Source: Sinomonas cyclohexanicum (lineage in GTDB: Bacteria; Actinomycetota; Actinomycetes; Actinomycetales; Micrococcaceae). From it: a DNA stretch of 64,000 nt. Shown here in pieces: positions 39,552 to 47,215 of the stretch (its first letter is position 1; every line of letters begins with the position of its first letter). The notes beneath the pieces are model-generated. The model had not been told where the DNA came from and did no database searches. It saw only the letters and a list, made by a program, of their open reading frames with translations. Location: assembly GCF_020886775.1 (NCBI RefSeq), contig NZ_AP024525.1:310001-374000 (forward strand), read 5' to 3'. The position numbers and the translations under genes were made by a program.

Positions 39552-40331
39552 ATGTCCAAGCGAATCGACGTCAAGGACCTGAACGTCTACTACGGCAACT
39601 TCCGCGCTGTCGAGGGCGTCAACATCAACATCGAGCCGAAGTCCGTCACGGCGTTCATCGGCCCGTCAGGCTGCGGCAAGTCCACGTTCCTGCGCACCCT
39701 CAACCGCATGCACGAGGTGATCCCCGGTGCCCGTGTGGAGGGCGAGGTGCTCCTCGACGGGGACGACCTCTACGGCCCCGGCGTCGATCCGGTGGCCGTC
39801 CGCTCGCACATCGGCATGGTCTTCCAGCGGCCCAACCCGTTCCCCACGATGTCGATCAAGGACAACGTGCTCGCCGGCGTGAAGCTCAACGGGCGCAAGA
39901 TCTCCAAGGCGGACGCGGACGCGCTCGTGGAGCAGTCCCTGCGCGGCGCGAACCTCTGGAACGAGGTCAAGGACCGCCTCAACAAGCCGGGTTCGGGCCT
40001 TTCCGGCGGCCAGCAGCAGCGCCTCTGCATCGCCCGCGCGATCGCGGTCAAGCCGGACGTGATCCTCATGGACGAGCCCTGCTCGGCCCTCGACCCCATC
40101 TCCACGCTCGCGATCGAGGACCTCATCGAGGAGCTCAAGGAGAACTACACGGTGGTCATCGTCACGCACAACATGCAGCAGGCGGCCCGCGTCTCGGACA
40201 AGACGGCGTTCTTCAACATCGCCGGCACGGGCAAGCCGGGCAAGCTCATCGAGTACGCGGACACGACCACGATCTTCAACAACCCGACTGAGAAGTCGAC
40301 CGAGGACTACGTCTCCGGCCGCTTCGGGTGA
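39552..40331 (+). CDS. pstB: Phosphate ABC transporter ATPase PstB
   Basis: A 259-residue ATPase powering PstCA. Walker A is GPSGCGKST (about 38-46), the Q-loop FQRPNPFP, the signature LSGGQQQR, and Walker [14 protein letters not shown], the wording specific to PstB. AGAAGGAAACC precedes the ATG. No phoU follows; two hairpins and the convergent pit operon come next. Confidence 0.97.
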   Translation: MSKRIDVKDLNVYYGNFRAVEGVNINIEPKSVTAFIGPSGCGKSTFLRTLNRMHEVIPGARVEGEVLLDGDDLYGPGVDPVAVRSHIGMVFQRPNPFPTMSIKDNVLAGVKLNGRKISKADADALVEQSLRGANLWNEVKDRLNKPGSGLSGGQQQRLCIARAIAVKPDVILMDEPCSALDPISTLAIEDLIEELKENYTVVIVTHNMQQAARVSDKTAFFNIAGTGKPGKLIEYADTTTIFNNPTEKSTEDYVSGRFG

Positions 40332-40336
40332 TCAGC

Positions 40337-40402
40337 GGCCGGGAGGCCCTTCCGGCCGAGCGCACGACGGCGGGCTGCCGCGCCCAGGGCGCGGCGGCCC
40401 GC
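40337..40402. terminator. Double hairpin between pstB and pit
   Basis: GGCCGG/CCGGCC (40337-40357) is followed by a 15-bp stem (40370-40384 with 40388-40402, one wobble, CAG loop). The dispersed 11-mer at 40362-40372 overlaps the left foot of the second stem. It probably terminates both convergent operons. Confidence 0.8.
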
Positions 40403-40407
40403 CTCTG

Positions 40408-41433
40408 TCATGGCCGCCAGCGGAGGTCCTCGAACGGCTCGAAGGCGAGGCCGAAGATGAAGCCGAGCACCGCCGTCGTGAGCGGGGTGAGCAGCCAGAA
40501 GCGGATGAGCCGCACCACGAGCGGGCCGTTGACGGCGGCGAAGTCCTGGTTCGCGCCGGCGCCGAGCACCGAGGCCACGACGGTGTGCGTGGTGGAGAGC
40601 GGCCAGTGCAGGCCGAGCGAGCCGAAGACGAGCATGACGCTCGTGACGAGCTGGGATACGAAGGCGCGCAGGGGGTCGACCCGGACGAGACGGTGGCTGA
40701 GCGTGTACGTGATGCGCCAGCCGCCGGCGAGCGTTCCGGCTCCCATGGCTGCCGCCGCGGCCACCGCCGCCCAGACCGGCACCTCGCCGAAGCCGGCCTC
40801 CGAGCCGAGCGCCGTGACGATGAAGAGGGCCATGAGGCGCTGGCCGTCCTGGAGGCCGTGTCCGAACGCCACGATCGACGCGCCGACCGACTGCGCGGCG
40901 CGCAGGCCCGCGTGCGCCTGGTTCGGCTGGCTGTAGCGCATCATCCAGGTCACGAGCGGGGTGAGGAAGAACGCCGCACCGAAGGCGAGCAGCGGGGACA
41001 GGACGAGCGGGAGCCCGACGGACACCCAGAAGACGCTGTCGAGGTGGGAGGGTGCGCGGTCGCCGAGGAGCGTCAGGCCAACGCTCGCCCCGATGAGGCC
41101 GCCCACGAGCGCATGCGTCGAGGAAGCAGGGAAGCCCTTCCACCATCCGTAGACGCCCCACAGAATGGCCGCGACGAGCGTCGCCGCGAGCAGCACGAGC
41201 CCGTCTCCGCCGTCGGGGACCGCTATGAAGGCCATCCCGATGTTCTTCAGCAGCCAGGCGCTCGTCAGGGTGCCCAGGACGTTGAACGTGGCGGTGAGCA
41301 CGAGGGCAATGCGCGGTGTGAGCGCGCGGGTGCGGACCGTGAGCGCGACCGAGGTGGAGGCATCGCGGAAGCCGTTGAGGAATCCGAAGACGCCGACCAG
41401 CACGATGACCGCGCCGGTGAGCGCTGCCGTCAC
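40408..41433 (-). CDS. pit: Low-affinity inorganic phosphate transporter (PiT family)
   Basis: A 341-residue transporter with about ten helices. The two PiT signatures are seen: GFLNGFRDASTSVALTVRTR (normally GANDxAN, here GFRDAST) and the second repeat FGHGLQDGQRLMALF, plus the STHALVGG and STTHTVVAS helical hairpins. It moves metal-phosphate with cations. It starts one base after the DUF47 gene, so the two form an operon. The variant first motif is typical of a subgroup paired with DUF47. Confidence 0.9.
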   Translation of the reverse strand: MTAALTGAVIVLVGVFGFLNGFRDASTSVALTVRTRALTPRIALVLTATFNVLGTLTSAWLLKNIGMAFIAVPDGGDGLVLLAATLVAAILWGVYGWWKGFPASSTHALVGGLIGASVGLTLLGDRAPSHLDSVFWVSVGLPLVLSPLLAFGAAFFLTPLVTWMMRYSQPNQAHAGLRAAQSVGASIVAFGHGLQDGQRLMALFIVTALGSEAGFGEVPVWAAVAAAAAMGAGTLAGGWRITYTLSHRLVRVDPLRAFVSQLVTSVMLVFGSLGLHWPLSTTHTVVASVLGAGANQDFAAVNGPLVVRLIRFWLLTPLTTAVLGFIFGLAFEPFEDLRWRP

Positions 41434-41434
41434 C

Positions 41435-42052
41435 TCAGGACTCCCGCACGATGATCCGGCCGACTTGGATGGCCACCGCCTGGAGTGAATGCACGGCGGC
41501 CACGAGTGCGCGGGCCACCTCGACGGTGCGGGCGAAGTGGCCGATGGAGAGCTCGCGGAGGGCGTTGGCGCTCCACACCCGGTAGGTGTGCTCAGCGCGA
41601 CGGGCGAGCCGGACCATCTCCAGCCAGTAGTCCTCGAGGTCTTCGAGTCGGGAGAGCGAACGCATCGCGCCCACAGTCAGCTCAGTCTGCCGGCCCACGA
41701 TGCCCAGCAGGTCTGCGGCCTCGGACGGGAGCCTGTCGATCGCGTGGAGCTGCATGAGCTCGCCCACGGCCAGGAGGTGGCCCGTCGTCTCCGAGAGCGA
41801 CTCCGAGAGGATGAGCAGGTCCTCGCGGGGGAGGGGGTTGACGAAGCTGGTGCGCAGCTGGGTCAGCAGCGTCCGGGAGAGTTCAGTGCAGCGGGCGTCG
41901 TTGGCGGTGAGCGTGTCCACGAGCTGCTCGTAGTCGGCGCGGCGGGCGCCGAACATCTCCGAGAGTGTCTGGACGCCAAGCACGGATTGCTGGGCCATCG
42001 ATGCGAGCAGTTCGAGGCCCGCGGTCTCCTGCGGGAAAAGCCTGAACTTCAT
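41435..42052 (-). CDS. DUF47/PhoU-like regulator of Pit
   Basis: A 205-residue all-helical protein of the DUF47 (YkaA/TIGR00153) family, distantly like PhoU. It starts MKFRLFPQETAGLELL, close to the family N-terminus, and carries acidic patches (NDARCTELSRTLLTQLRTSF). DUF47 genes are usually coupled to pit and thought to control it. GGAGACCC precedes the ATG. A minus-strand TAAGAT box (42106-42101) gives a leader of about 40 bases, and GTTAACC, identical to a unit of the pstS PHO box, lies at 42116-42122. Confidence 0.9.
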   Translation of the reverse strand: MKFRLFPQETAGLELLASMAQQSVLGVQTLSEMFGARRADYEQLVDTLTANDARCTELSRTLLTQLRTSFVNPLPREDLLILSESLSETTGHLLAVGELMQLHAIDRLPSEAADLLGIVGRQTELTVGAMRSLSRLEDLEDYWLEMVRLARRAEHTYRVWSANALRELSIGHFARTVEVARALVAAVHSLQAVAIQVGRIIVRES

Positions 42053-42100
42053 GGGTCTCCGGGGGCACTGACCATCGGCCGGCGGGTGCCGGCTGTGGGC

Positions 42101-42122
42101 ATCTTACGCGACCCCGGTTAAC
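42101..42122 (-). promoter_or_regulatory. Promoter of the DUF47-pit operon with GTTAACC
   Basis: On the minus strand, GTTAACC (42122-42116) sits in the -35 zone and TAAGAT (42106-42101) is the -10. The heptamer equals the best-conserved unit upstream of pstS, so PhoP binding, perhaps as a repressor, is a possibility. Confidence 0.4.
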
Positions 42123-42130
42123 GACCCCTT

Positions 42131-42156
42131 GCGAGGAGGCGGAGCCGCCTCTTCGC
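42131..42156. terminator. Terminator of the gene at 42.3-43.0 kb
   Basis: GCGAGGAGGCGG pairs with CCGCCTCTTCGC (12 positions, one wobble). Leftward transcripts from the 42326-42997 gene reach it before the pit promoter. The surrounding 42160-42325 contains further GC-rich inverted segments and no gene. Confidence 0.6.
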
Positions 42157-42325
42157 GGGCAAGTCAAAGGCGCCGAACCGGGACCGCCTCTCGGCGGGAG
42201 GCCGCTCGAAGCGGCTCAAAGTTGGAGCCCGGGGGTTCCGCGGCTCGACGCCACCTACAGTGTTCTACGGGCGGCCGGGGCAGTCAACCTTGACTCCGGG
42301 CGCCAAAGGAGCTAGTGGCGCGCGG

Positions 42326-42997
42326 TCAGTCGAGCTGCCCACGCCGCCACGCATTGGCGCTGGCCTCAAGGTCTTCCGCGGTCTTCACGAGCTGGTGCGC
42401 GCTCTTCGTGAGCTTGGTCGCGTGCTGCGAATTGGCCCACTCGGCGCTGTCCGCGACCGTGGCCTGGCCCAGCGCGACGACGCGGCAGAACGCCGCCGAG
42501 CGTTCGAGCGCGACGTCGAACTCGCCGTCGAACGCACCGGAGAGGATCGCGTCCGCCATGGCCGTCAGCTCGTCCGCGCCGGGCGGCTCGGCCACGCCCG
42601 CCACGACGTGCTCGACCTGGGCCGTGTCCTTGCCGGCGCGGAAGTAGACGGAGATCCGCTCGGGGTCCTGCTTCGTGGCCGCGCGCAGCGCGTAGAGGCG
42701 CCAGAGGGCGCCCGGGAGGGAGCGGGCGGGGCTCTCGGCCCACATCTCAGCGATCGCGTCGAGGCCCTGCTCGTCCGCGAGGCGCACGAGGCGGCGGGTC
42801 ACCTCCGGGTCGTCGCTCTCGCGGCCGCGCCGCACGAGGGCCTGCGCCGCGAGGTGCGCGGCCTCGGAGACCCGCGCGGGATCCGCGCCGCCGGCGAACG
42901 GCTCGAAGTCGATGGGCGCGAACGGCTTCGGCTTGTGTGGCCTGACCGGGCCGGAACTGTCTCCCCCCGGCCCGCCGGATGTTGGGTTCCCGCTCAT
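42326..42997 (-). CDS. Conserved actinobacterial hypothetical protein
   Basis: A 223-residue, mostly helical, soluble protein: a Gly/Pro-rich start (MSGNPTSGGPGG), then ARVSEAAHLAAQALV, RRLVRLADEQGLDAIAEMW, SLPGALWRLYALRAATKQDP and VAGVAEPPGADELTAMADAILSGAF. The pattern resembles a family seen widely in actinobacteria that I cannot name; no catalytic motif is visible. It is preceded by a seven-codon frame (MNEAES, 42994-43014) whose stop overlaps its ATG and which itself follows a TACCGT box by 7 bases. It is divergent from tRNA-Lys. Confidence 0.75.
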   Translation of the reverse strand: MSGNPTSGGPGGDSSGPVRPHKPKPFAPIDFEPFAGGADPARVSEAAHLAAQALVRRGRESDDPEVTRRLVRLADEQGLDAIAEMWAESPARSLPGALWRLYALRAATKQDPERISVYFRAGKDTAQVEHVVAGVAEPPGADELTAMADAILSGAFDGEFDVALERSAAFCRVVALGQATVADSAEWANSQHATKLTKSAHQLVKTAEDLEASANAWRRGQLD

Positions 42998-43014
42998 GAC
43001 TCTGCCTCGTTCAT
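42994..43014 (-). CDS. Possible leaderless micro-ORF MNEAES
   Basis: ATG at 43014-43012, seven bases after a TACCGT box, opens six sense codons (MNEAES) and a TGA that overlaps the ATG of the next gene. If transcription starts where the box predicts, ribosomes would load on this frame and be handed to the main gene. Confidence 0.35.
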   Translation of the reverse strand: MNEAES

Positions 43015-43105
43015 GCCCAGTACGGTACTCCTGTTGGCGCGTGTTGGCGCGGGCACATACCCCGGGCTCACACTGCACGCACGACGGCGGGTGGTTGCGC
43101 TGCGC

Positions 43106-43111
43106 TAGAGT
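43106..43111 (+). promoter_or_regulatory. -10 box of tRNA-Lys
   Basis: TAGAGT lies 27 bases before the mature 5' end. The dispersed 11-mer (43079-43089) occupies the -35 zone. Confidence 0.5.
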
Positions 43112-43138
43112 TGTCCCGTCCGGCACGCGCCGGGCGCC

Positions 43139-43214
43139 GGGCCTCTAGCTCAGTTGGTAGAGCAGCGGACTTTTAATCCGCGGGTCGTGGGTTCGAAACC
43201 CACGGGGCCCACCA
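43139..43214 (+). tRNA. tRNA-Lys (TTT)
   Basis: A 76-base cloverleaf with encoded CCA: acceptor GGGCCTC/GGGGCCC, D-arm GCTC/GAGC, anticodon stem GCGGA/TCCGC with loop CTTTTAA (anticodon TTT), and T-arm GTGGG TTCGAAA CCCAC. No mismatch except one G-U in the acceptor. It decodes AAA and AAG. Reversed-strand frames over tRNAs like this often give spurious proteins. Confidence 0.98.
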
Positions 43215-43562
43215 GAGTGCACATCTTGGCGCGAGCACCTTGGAGAGCTCTCTCGCGGACCAAGGGGCCGCTCGGCGAGGTCCGCGGCCGACGACGTGGA
43301 GCACCACATTAGCCGGGCTGTCCGCGCGCGGCGCGATGAGAATCGACCCAGCTGACCCACGTGACTCACGTCGCCCGGCATCGCCAGGCGCCCGGGCCTC
43401 ATGGGGGACTCGGCCCGGGCGCCTCGGCGCGGCAACGGCTTCCGCACCACTCCCCAGCAGTGGCGGCATGCCGCGCGTGGACGACGCTACCAGTGGGTAG
43501 CGGGGTTCGTGAAGCCGTCCAGGGGTTGACGTGCCTGCCCCGGCACGAAAGCGTGGGGAAGC
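43215..43562. other. Gene-free stretch between tRNA-Lys and the GH51 gene
   Basis: This 348-base stretch has a GCGGACC/GGTCCGC pair just after the tRNA, a 13-bp perfect hairpin (43386-43424), a small CGCTACC/GGTAGCG hairpin (about 43485-43502) and a TTGACG at 43526-43531 that could be the -35 for the glycosidase, with a poor -10. No supported gene is present. Confidence 0.7.
43386..43424. terminator. 13-bp perfect hairpin downstream of tRNA-Lys
   Basis: AGGCGCCCGGGCC and GGCCCGGGCGCCT are exact complements with a 13-base loop. No T-tract. It may end the tRNA transcript 170 bases upstream or insulate the GH51 gene. Confidence 0.5.
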
Positions 43563-45077
43563 ATGGCCCCCGCAGAGACAGCCCGCATTACCCTGAGCCC
43601 CGCCTTCACCGTGGGGCCCGTGCGGCGCGAGACATTCGGCACGTTCGTGGAGCACCTCGGCCGCTGCGTCTACACCGGCATCTACGAGCCCGGGCACCCC
43701 ACCGCGGACGACGACGGGTGGCGCGGTGACGTCCTCGATCTCACCCGCGAGCTCGGGGTGAGCACCGTACGCTACCCCGGCGGCAACTTCGTCTCCGGGT
43801 ACCGCTGGGAGGACGGCATCGGCCCCAAGGACCAGCGCCCCAGACGACTCGACCTCGCATGGCACTCGACCGAAACCAATCAGGTGGGCCTCGACGATTT
43901 CGTGGGATGGTGCGCGAAGGCGGGCGTGGAGCCCATGATGGCCGTCAACCTCGGCACCCGCGGCGTGCAGGAGGCGCTCGACGTCCTCGAGTACTGCAAC
44001 ATCCCCTCCGGCACGGCGCTGTCCGACCTCCGCCGCAAGAACGGCGCCCCGGAGCCTTACGGCATCACGGTCTGGTGCCTCGGCAACGAGATGGACGGCC
44101 CGTGGCAGATCGGACACAAGACGGCGGTGGAGTATGGGCGGCTCGCCGCGGAGACGGCCCGGGCGCTGCGGATGGTGGGCGGGGATGGGCTGCGGCTCGT
44201 CGCGTGCGGCAGCTCCGGGCCGGGCATGGACACGTTCGGCGAGTGGGAGCGCATCGTCTTGGGGGAGACGTACGAGTTTGTGGACTACATCTCCGCGCAC
44301 CTGTACGTGGAGAACAAGGGCGACCTCGCCGACCACCTCGCGGCCGGAACGGTCATGGACGCCTTCATCCGCGACATCGTCGCCCACATCGACCACGTCA
44401 AGAGTGTGAAGAAGACCAGCAAAGACGTGCACATCTCCTTCGACGAGTGGAACGTGTGGCACATGTCCCGGCCTCGGGTGCCGGTCCCGACCGGGGACGA
44501 CTGGCCCGAGGCGCCCGCACTCACCGAGGACCTCTACACGGTGGCCGACGCCGTGGTGGTCGGCGACCTGCTCATCACCCTCCTGCGCCACACCGACCGG
44601 GTCCACTCGGCCTCGCTCGCCCAGCTCGTCAACGTCATCGCTCCGATCATGACCGCACCCGGCGGCGCCGCCTGGAAGCAGACCACGTTCCATCCCTTCG
44701 CCCTCACCTCCGCCCACGCCCACGGCGAGGTGCTCGAGGTGGCGACCGAGTCGCCGTCGTATGCGTCCGCGGAGCACGGCGAGGTGGCCGCCCTCTCCGC
44801 CGTCGCGACGCACGACGCCGCGTCCGGCGCCGTGACCGTGTTCGCCGTCAACCGCGGCACGGATGCCCCGCTCGCCCTCGAGGCCGATGTCAGCGCGTTC
44901 GCCGGGCTCGCGCTGGTGGAGGCGGTGGTCTTCGCGCACGAGGACCCGCTCTGGCGGGCCTCCGAGGAGGACTCGACGTCGGTGCTGCCCATGCCGCTCG
45001 AGGGCCCGGCGCTCGACGCCGGCCGGCTCACCGCGGCGCTGCCCCCGGTCAGCTGGGCGATGCTCAGGCTCGGGTAG
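43563..45077 (+). CDS. Alpha-L-arabinofuranosidase (GH51)
   Basis: A 504-residue glycosidase that releases arabinose from arabinan or arabinoxylan oligosaccharides. The (beta/alpha)8 barrel starts with GTFVEHLGRCVYTGIYEPGH; the acid/base is Glu176 in WCLGNEMDGP and the nucleophile Glu295 in SFDEWNVWH. A C-terminal beta domain ends in PPVSWAMLRL. There is no signal peptide, so it acts on imported oligosaccharides. GGGGAAG precedes the ATG. No transporter or regulator gene is adjacent, which is unusual for a sugar-utilisation gene. Confidence 0.95.
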   Translation: MAPAETARITLSPAFTVGPVRRETFGTFVEHLGRCVYTGIYEPGHPTADDDGWRGDVLDLTRELGVSTVRYPGGNFVSGYRWEDGIGPKDQRPRRLDLAWHSTETNQVGLDDFVGWCAKAGVEPMMAVNLGTRGVQEALDVLEYCNIPSGTALSDLRRKNGAPEPYGITVWCLGNEMDGPWQIGHKTAVEYGRLAAETARALRMVGGDGLRLVACGSSGPGMDTFGEWERIVLGETYEFVDYISAHLYVENKGDLADHLAAGTVMDAFIRDIVAHIDHVKSVKKTSKDVHISFDEWNVWHMSRPRVPVPTGDDWPEAPALTEDLYTVADAVVVGDLLITLLRHTDRVHSASLAQLVNVIAPIMTAPGGAAWKQTTFHPFALTSAHAHGEVLEVATESPSYASAEHGEVAALSAVATHDAASGAVTVFAVNRGTDAPLALEADVSAFAGLALVEAVVFAHEDPLWRASEEDSTSVLPMPLEGPALDAGRLTAALPPVSWAMLRLG

Positions 45078-45151
45078 CCGGGCGGGCAGCCGGCCTGCGA
45101 AGGCATCCCCGCCCTTGTGAGAGGGCGCACTCACGTTCCGCGCCGGCCCGC

Positions 45152-45157
45152 TATGAT
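45152..45157 (+). promoter_or_regulatory. -10 box upstream of the VWA protein
   Basis: TATGAT lies 88 bases before the ATG at 45246. No clear -35 was found at the right spacing. Confidence 0.4.
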
Positions 45158-45245
45158 GGCGGGGATCACACGTGGCCGGCGGGGTCCCCTCGCGGGGCAG
45201 ACGCGTGCTCGATGAGCTGATGCCACCTGTGCTGGGAGGAATGCC

Positions 45246-46904
45246 ATGGCGGGACGCAGGGTCGCGAGCCGTGCCGAGGCGAAGAGCGGATGGCGCGCGC
45301 GCCGCCGGAGGAACCGGCTGGCGAGGGTCGCCCTCATCGCCGTGGGCGTCCTCGTCGTGGTGGGTATCGCGGCGTGGGCCCTGGTACCGCGGCTTCTCAG
45401 CGCCACCGCCGCGTCCTGCAACAAGACGGAGACGTATAGCCTCCTCGTCGATCCGACCATGCTGCCAGTGGTCAACGACGCTGTGGGGCGGGTGAGTCCA
45501 TCAGCGTGTGCAGCCTTCAGGGTCGACGTGGCCGAGCAGACGGACATCGCCGCCCGCGTCGCTGCCGGCGCCCAGGCGCCGGACCTGTGGCTCTCCGACT
45601 CGTCCACCCGGGTCACCTCCGTTGTGGCGCTCCCGAAGCCGGACATCGCGGTGGCCTCGGTCGCATCGTCGCCGTCCGTCGTGGCACGCTCCAACGTCGC
45701 CCCCGCGCCCGCGAGCTGGTCCGAGCTCCTCGACACCCCCGGGCTCCTCGTGGGCGATCCCCTCACGAGCGCGAGCGCGGCCGCGGCCCTCGCGAGCGCC
45801 GTGGCCGAGGGCGAATCCGGAGCTGCGAACCCGGCCTCGCTCGCGGCCTCCCTCGGAAAGCTGGCCCAGAGCGCGGGGCAGAAGTCCCGTGCGAGCCTCG
45901 CCGACTCGGCGCTGCTCGACGCCGCCGAGCGCTCCGACTCGCCCGCCGTGGTCTCCGAGGCAGCGTGGGTTGCCTATGCCGCGAGCCGGCCGAACACGAA
46001 GCTCACCGCCTCGGCGCCGGGCGGCGCCGCGGCGCTCGCCGACTACCCGATCGCCGTCACGAGCGCGGACCCGGCCCGGCGCGCAGGCGCGGTCGAGGCT
46101 GCCCGCGCACTCGCCGGCACCCTGTCCGACGACGCCGCCCACCGCGCCCTCGCGGACCACGGCCTGCGCGTCCCCGGCGGTTCCGTGCCGCAGAGCGGCG
46201 CCGACCGGTTCGTCGGGGAGGTCAGGCCCGCGCAGCCCTCCGCGGACGCGCTGACCCGCGCCACGAAGACGTGGGCCCTGCAGGCCGTGCCGTTCCGTTC
46301 CCTCGTGGTGATGGACGTCTCCGGATCGATGAATCTCGATGCCGGCGGCAAGACCCGCATGCAGCTCACCCAGGACGCCGCCGCCAAGGGTGCGGCCCTG
46401 TTCCCAGACAACGCGCAGCTGGGCATGTGGGCATTCTCCGTGGGCCTGGGCGGCCCCGGCCAGGACTTCAAGGAGCTCGACCCGATCCGGCGTATGGACG
46501 CCGTGACGGGCGGGAAGACGCAGCGGCAGCGGCTTGTGGGCGACATCCAGTCGCTCGGCGGGCTCGTGGGGGGCGGCACCGGGCTCTACGACACGGCGCT
46601 CGCCGCCTTCCGCACGGTCAAGGCAGGCTACGACCCGCGCGCGGTCAATTCGGTGATCCTCTTCACCGACGGCGCCAACGAGAAGCCGAACTCGATCACG
46701 CTTGAGGAGCTCCTCGCGACGCTGTCACGCGAGAAGGACCCGGCCAGACCTGTGGTCTTCGTGACGATCGGCATCACCTCGGACGCCGACGAGGCCGTGC
46801 TGAAGCAGATTGCCGCCGCCACGGGCGGGTCGAGCTATGTGGCCAAGGACCCGGCGGACATCCCGAAGGTGTTCACCGAGGCCTTGGTGGCCCGGGCACA
46901 GTAG
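45246..46904 (+). CDS. Membrane-anchored solute-binding/VWA fusion protein
   Basis: A 552-residue protein. A very basic N-terminus (RARRRRNRLAR) precedes one transmembrane helix (about 28-48). A periplasmic-binding-protein-like domain follows (about 60-310), including APDLWLSDSS and the type 2 hinge region. A C-terminal von Willebrand A domain (about 350-550) has the MIDAS motif DxSxS at Asp357 (VVMDVSGSM), a T in GGGTGLYDT and D in LFTDGANE. The MIDAS should bind a divalent metal and a protein partner. It resembles actinobacterial VWA proteins of unknown role. GGGAGGAATGCC precedes the ATG. Confidence 0.85.
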   Translation: MAGRRVASRAEAKSGWRARRRRNRLARVALIAVGVLVVVGIAAWALVPRLLSATAASCNKTETYSLLVDPTMLPVVNDAVGRVSPSACAAFRVDVAEQTDIAARVAAGAQAPDLWLSDSSTRVTSVVALPKPDIAVASVASSPSVVARSNVAPAPASWSELLDTPGLLVGDPLTSASAAAALASAVAEGESGAANPASLAASLGKLAQSAGQKSRASLADSALLDAAERSDSPAVVSEAAWVAYAASRPNTKLTASAPGGAAALADYPIAVTSADPARRAGAVEAARALAGTLSDDAAHRALADHGLRVPGGSVPQSGADRFVGEVRPAQPSADALTRATKTWALQAVPFRSLVVMDVSGSMNLDAGGKTRMQLTQDAAAKGAALFPDNAQLGMWAFSVGLGGPGQDFKELDPIRRMDAVTGGKTQRQRLVGDIQSLGGLVGGGTGLYDTALAAFRTVKAGYDPRAVNSVILFTDGANEKPNSITLEELLATLSREKDPARPVVFVTIGITSDADEAVLKQIAAATGGSSYVAKDPADIPKVFTEALVARAQ

Positions 46905-46950
46905 CAGGGGCGCAGGAGCTGCGGGCACACTAGCGCGGCAGCTCCGCAGG

Positions 46951-47160
46951 TCAGCGCTCGAGGCGGAAGCCGATCTTCAGGGTGACCTGCCAGTCTTTGA
47001 TCTCGCTGCCCTCGAGGTGGCCCCGCACGGACTGGACCTCGAACCAGTCCAGGTTGCGCACGGTCTGGGCAGCGGCCGCGACGCCGTTCTTGATGGCTGC
47101 GTCGATCCCGTCCGGGCTCGTGCCGACGATCTCGGAGATGCTGTACGTGTTGCTGGCCAT
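46951..47160 (-). CDS. Dodecin
   Basis: A 69-residue flavin-binding protein that forms hollow dodecamers storing FMN/riboflavin or CoA. It matches the family throughout: SISEIVGTSPDGIDAAIKNG, then the flavin-stacking Trp in LDWFEVQSVRGHLEG and the ending WQVTLKIGFRLE. GAGGGACG upstream acts as a ribosome-binding site. It faces left, divergent from the PrmC-like gene by 55 bases. Confidence 0.94.
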   Translation of the reverse strand: MASNTYSISEIVGTSPDGIDAAIKNGVAAAAQTVRNLDWFEVQSVRGHLEGSEIKDWQVTLKIGFRLER

Positions 47161-47215
47161 GGTTCGTCCCTCGTTTCGGGTGAATCGTCCATCCGGGTGC
47201 TGGCAGACTATCCCC

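Noticed and set aside
42160-42325. A structured RNA gene (tRNA, tmRNA or SRP RNA) in the GC-rich inverted segments
   Set aside because: No cloverleaf, tag reading frame or GGAAGGAAGCA-like SRP core could be found; the stems look like terminators and repeats.
43173-45134. A 653-codon open frame on the minus strand opposite the GH51 gene
   Set aside because: It is the complement of a well-supported glycosidase and runs through the tRNA; long antisense frames are expected at this GC content. Its end, WVSNPRPAD, is a known artefact of tRNA-overlapping translation.
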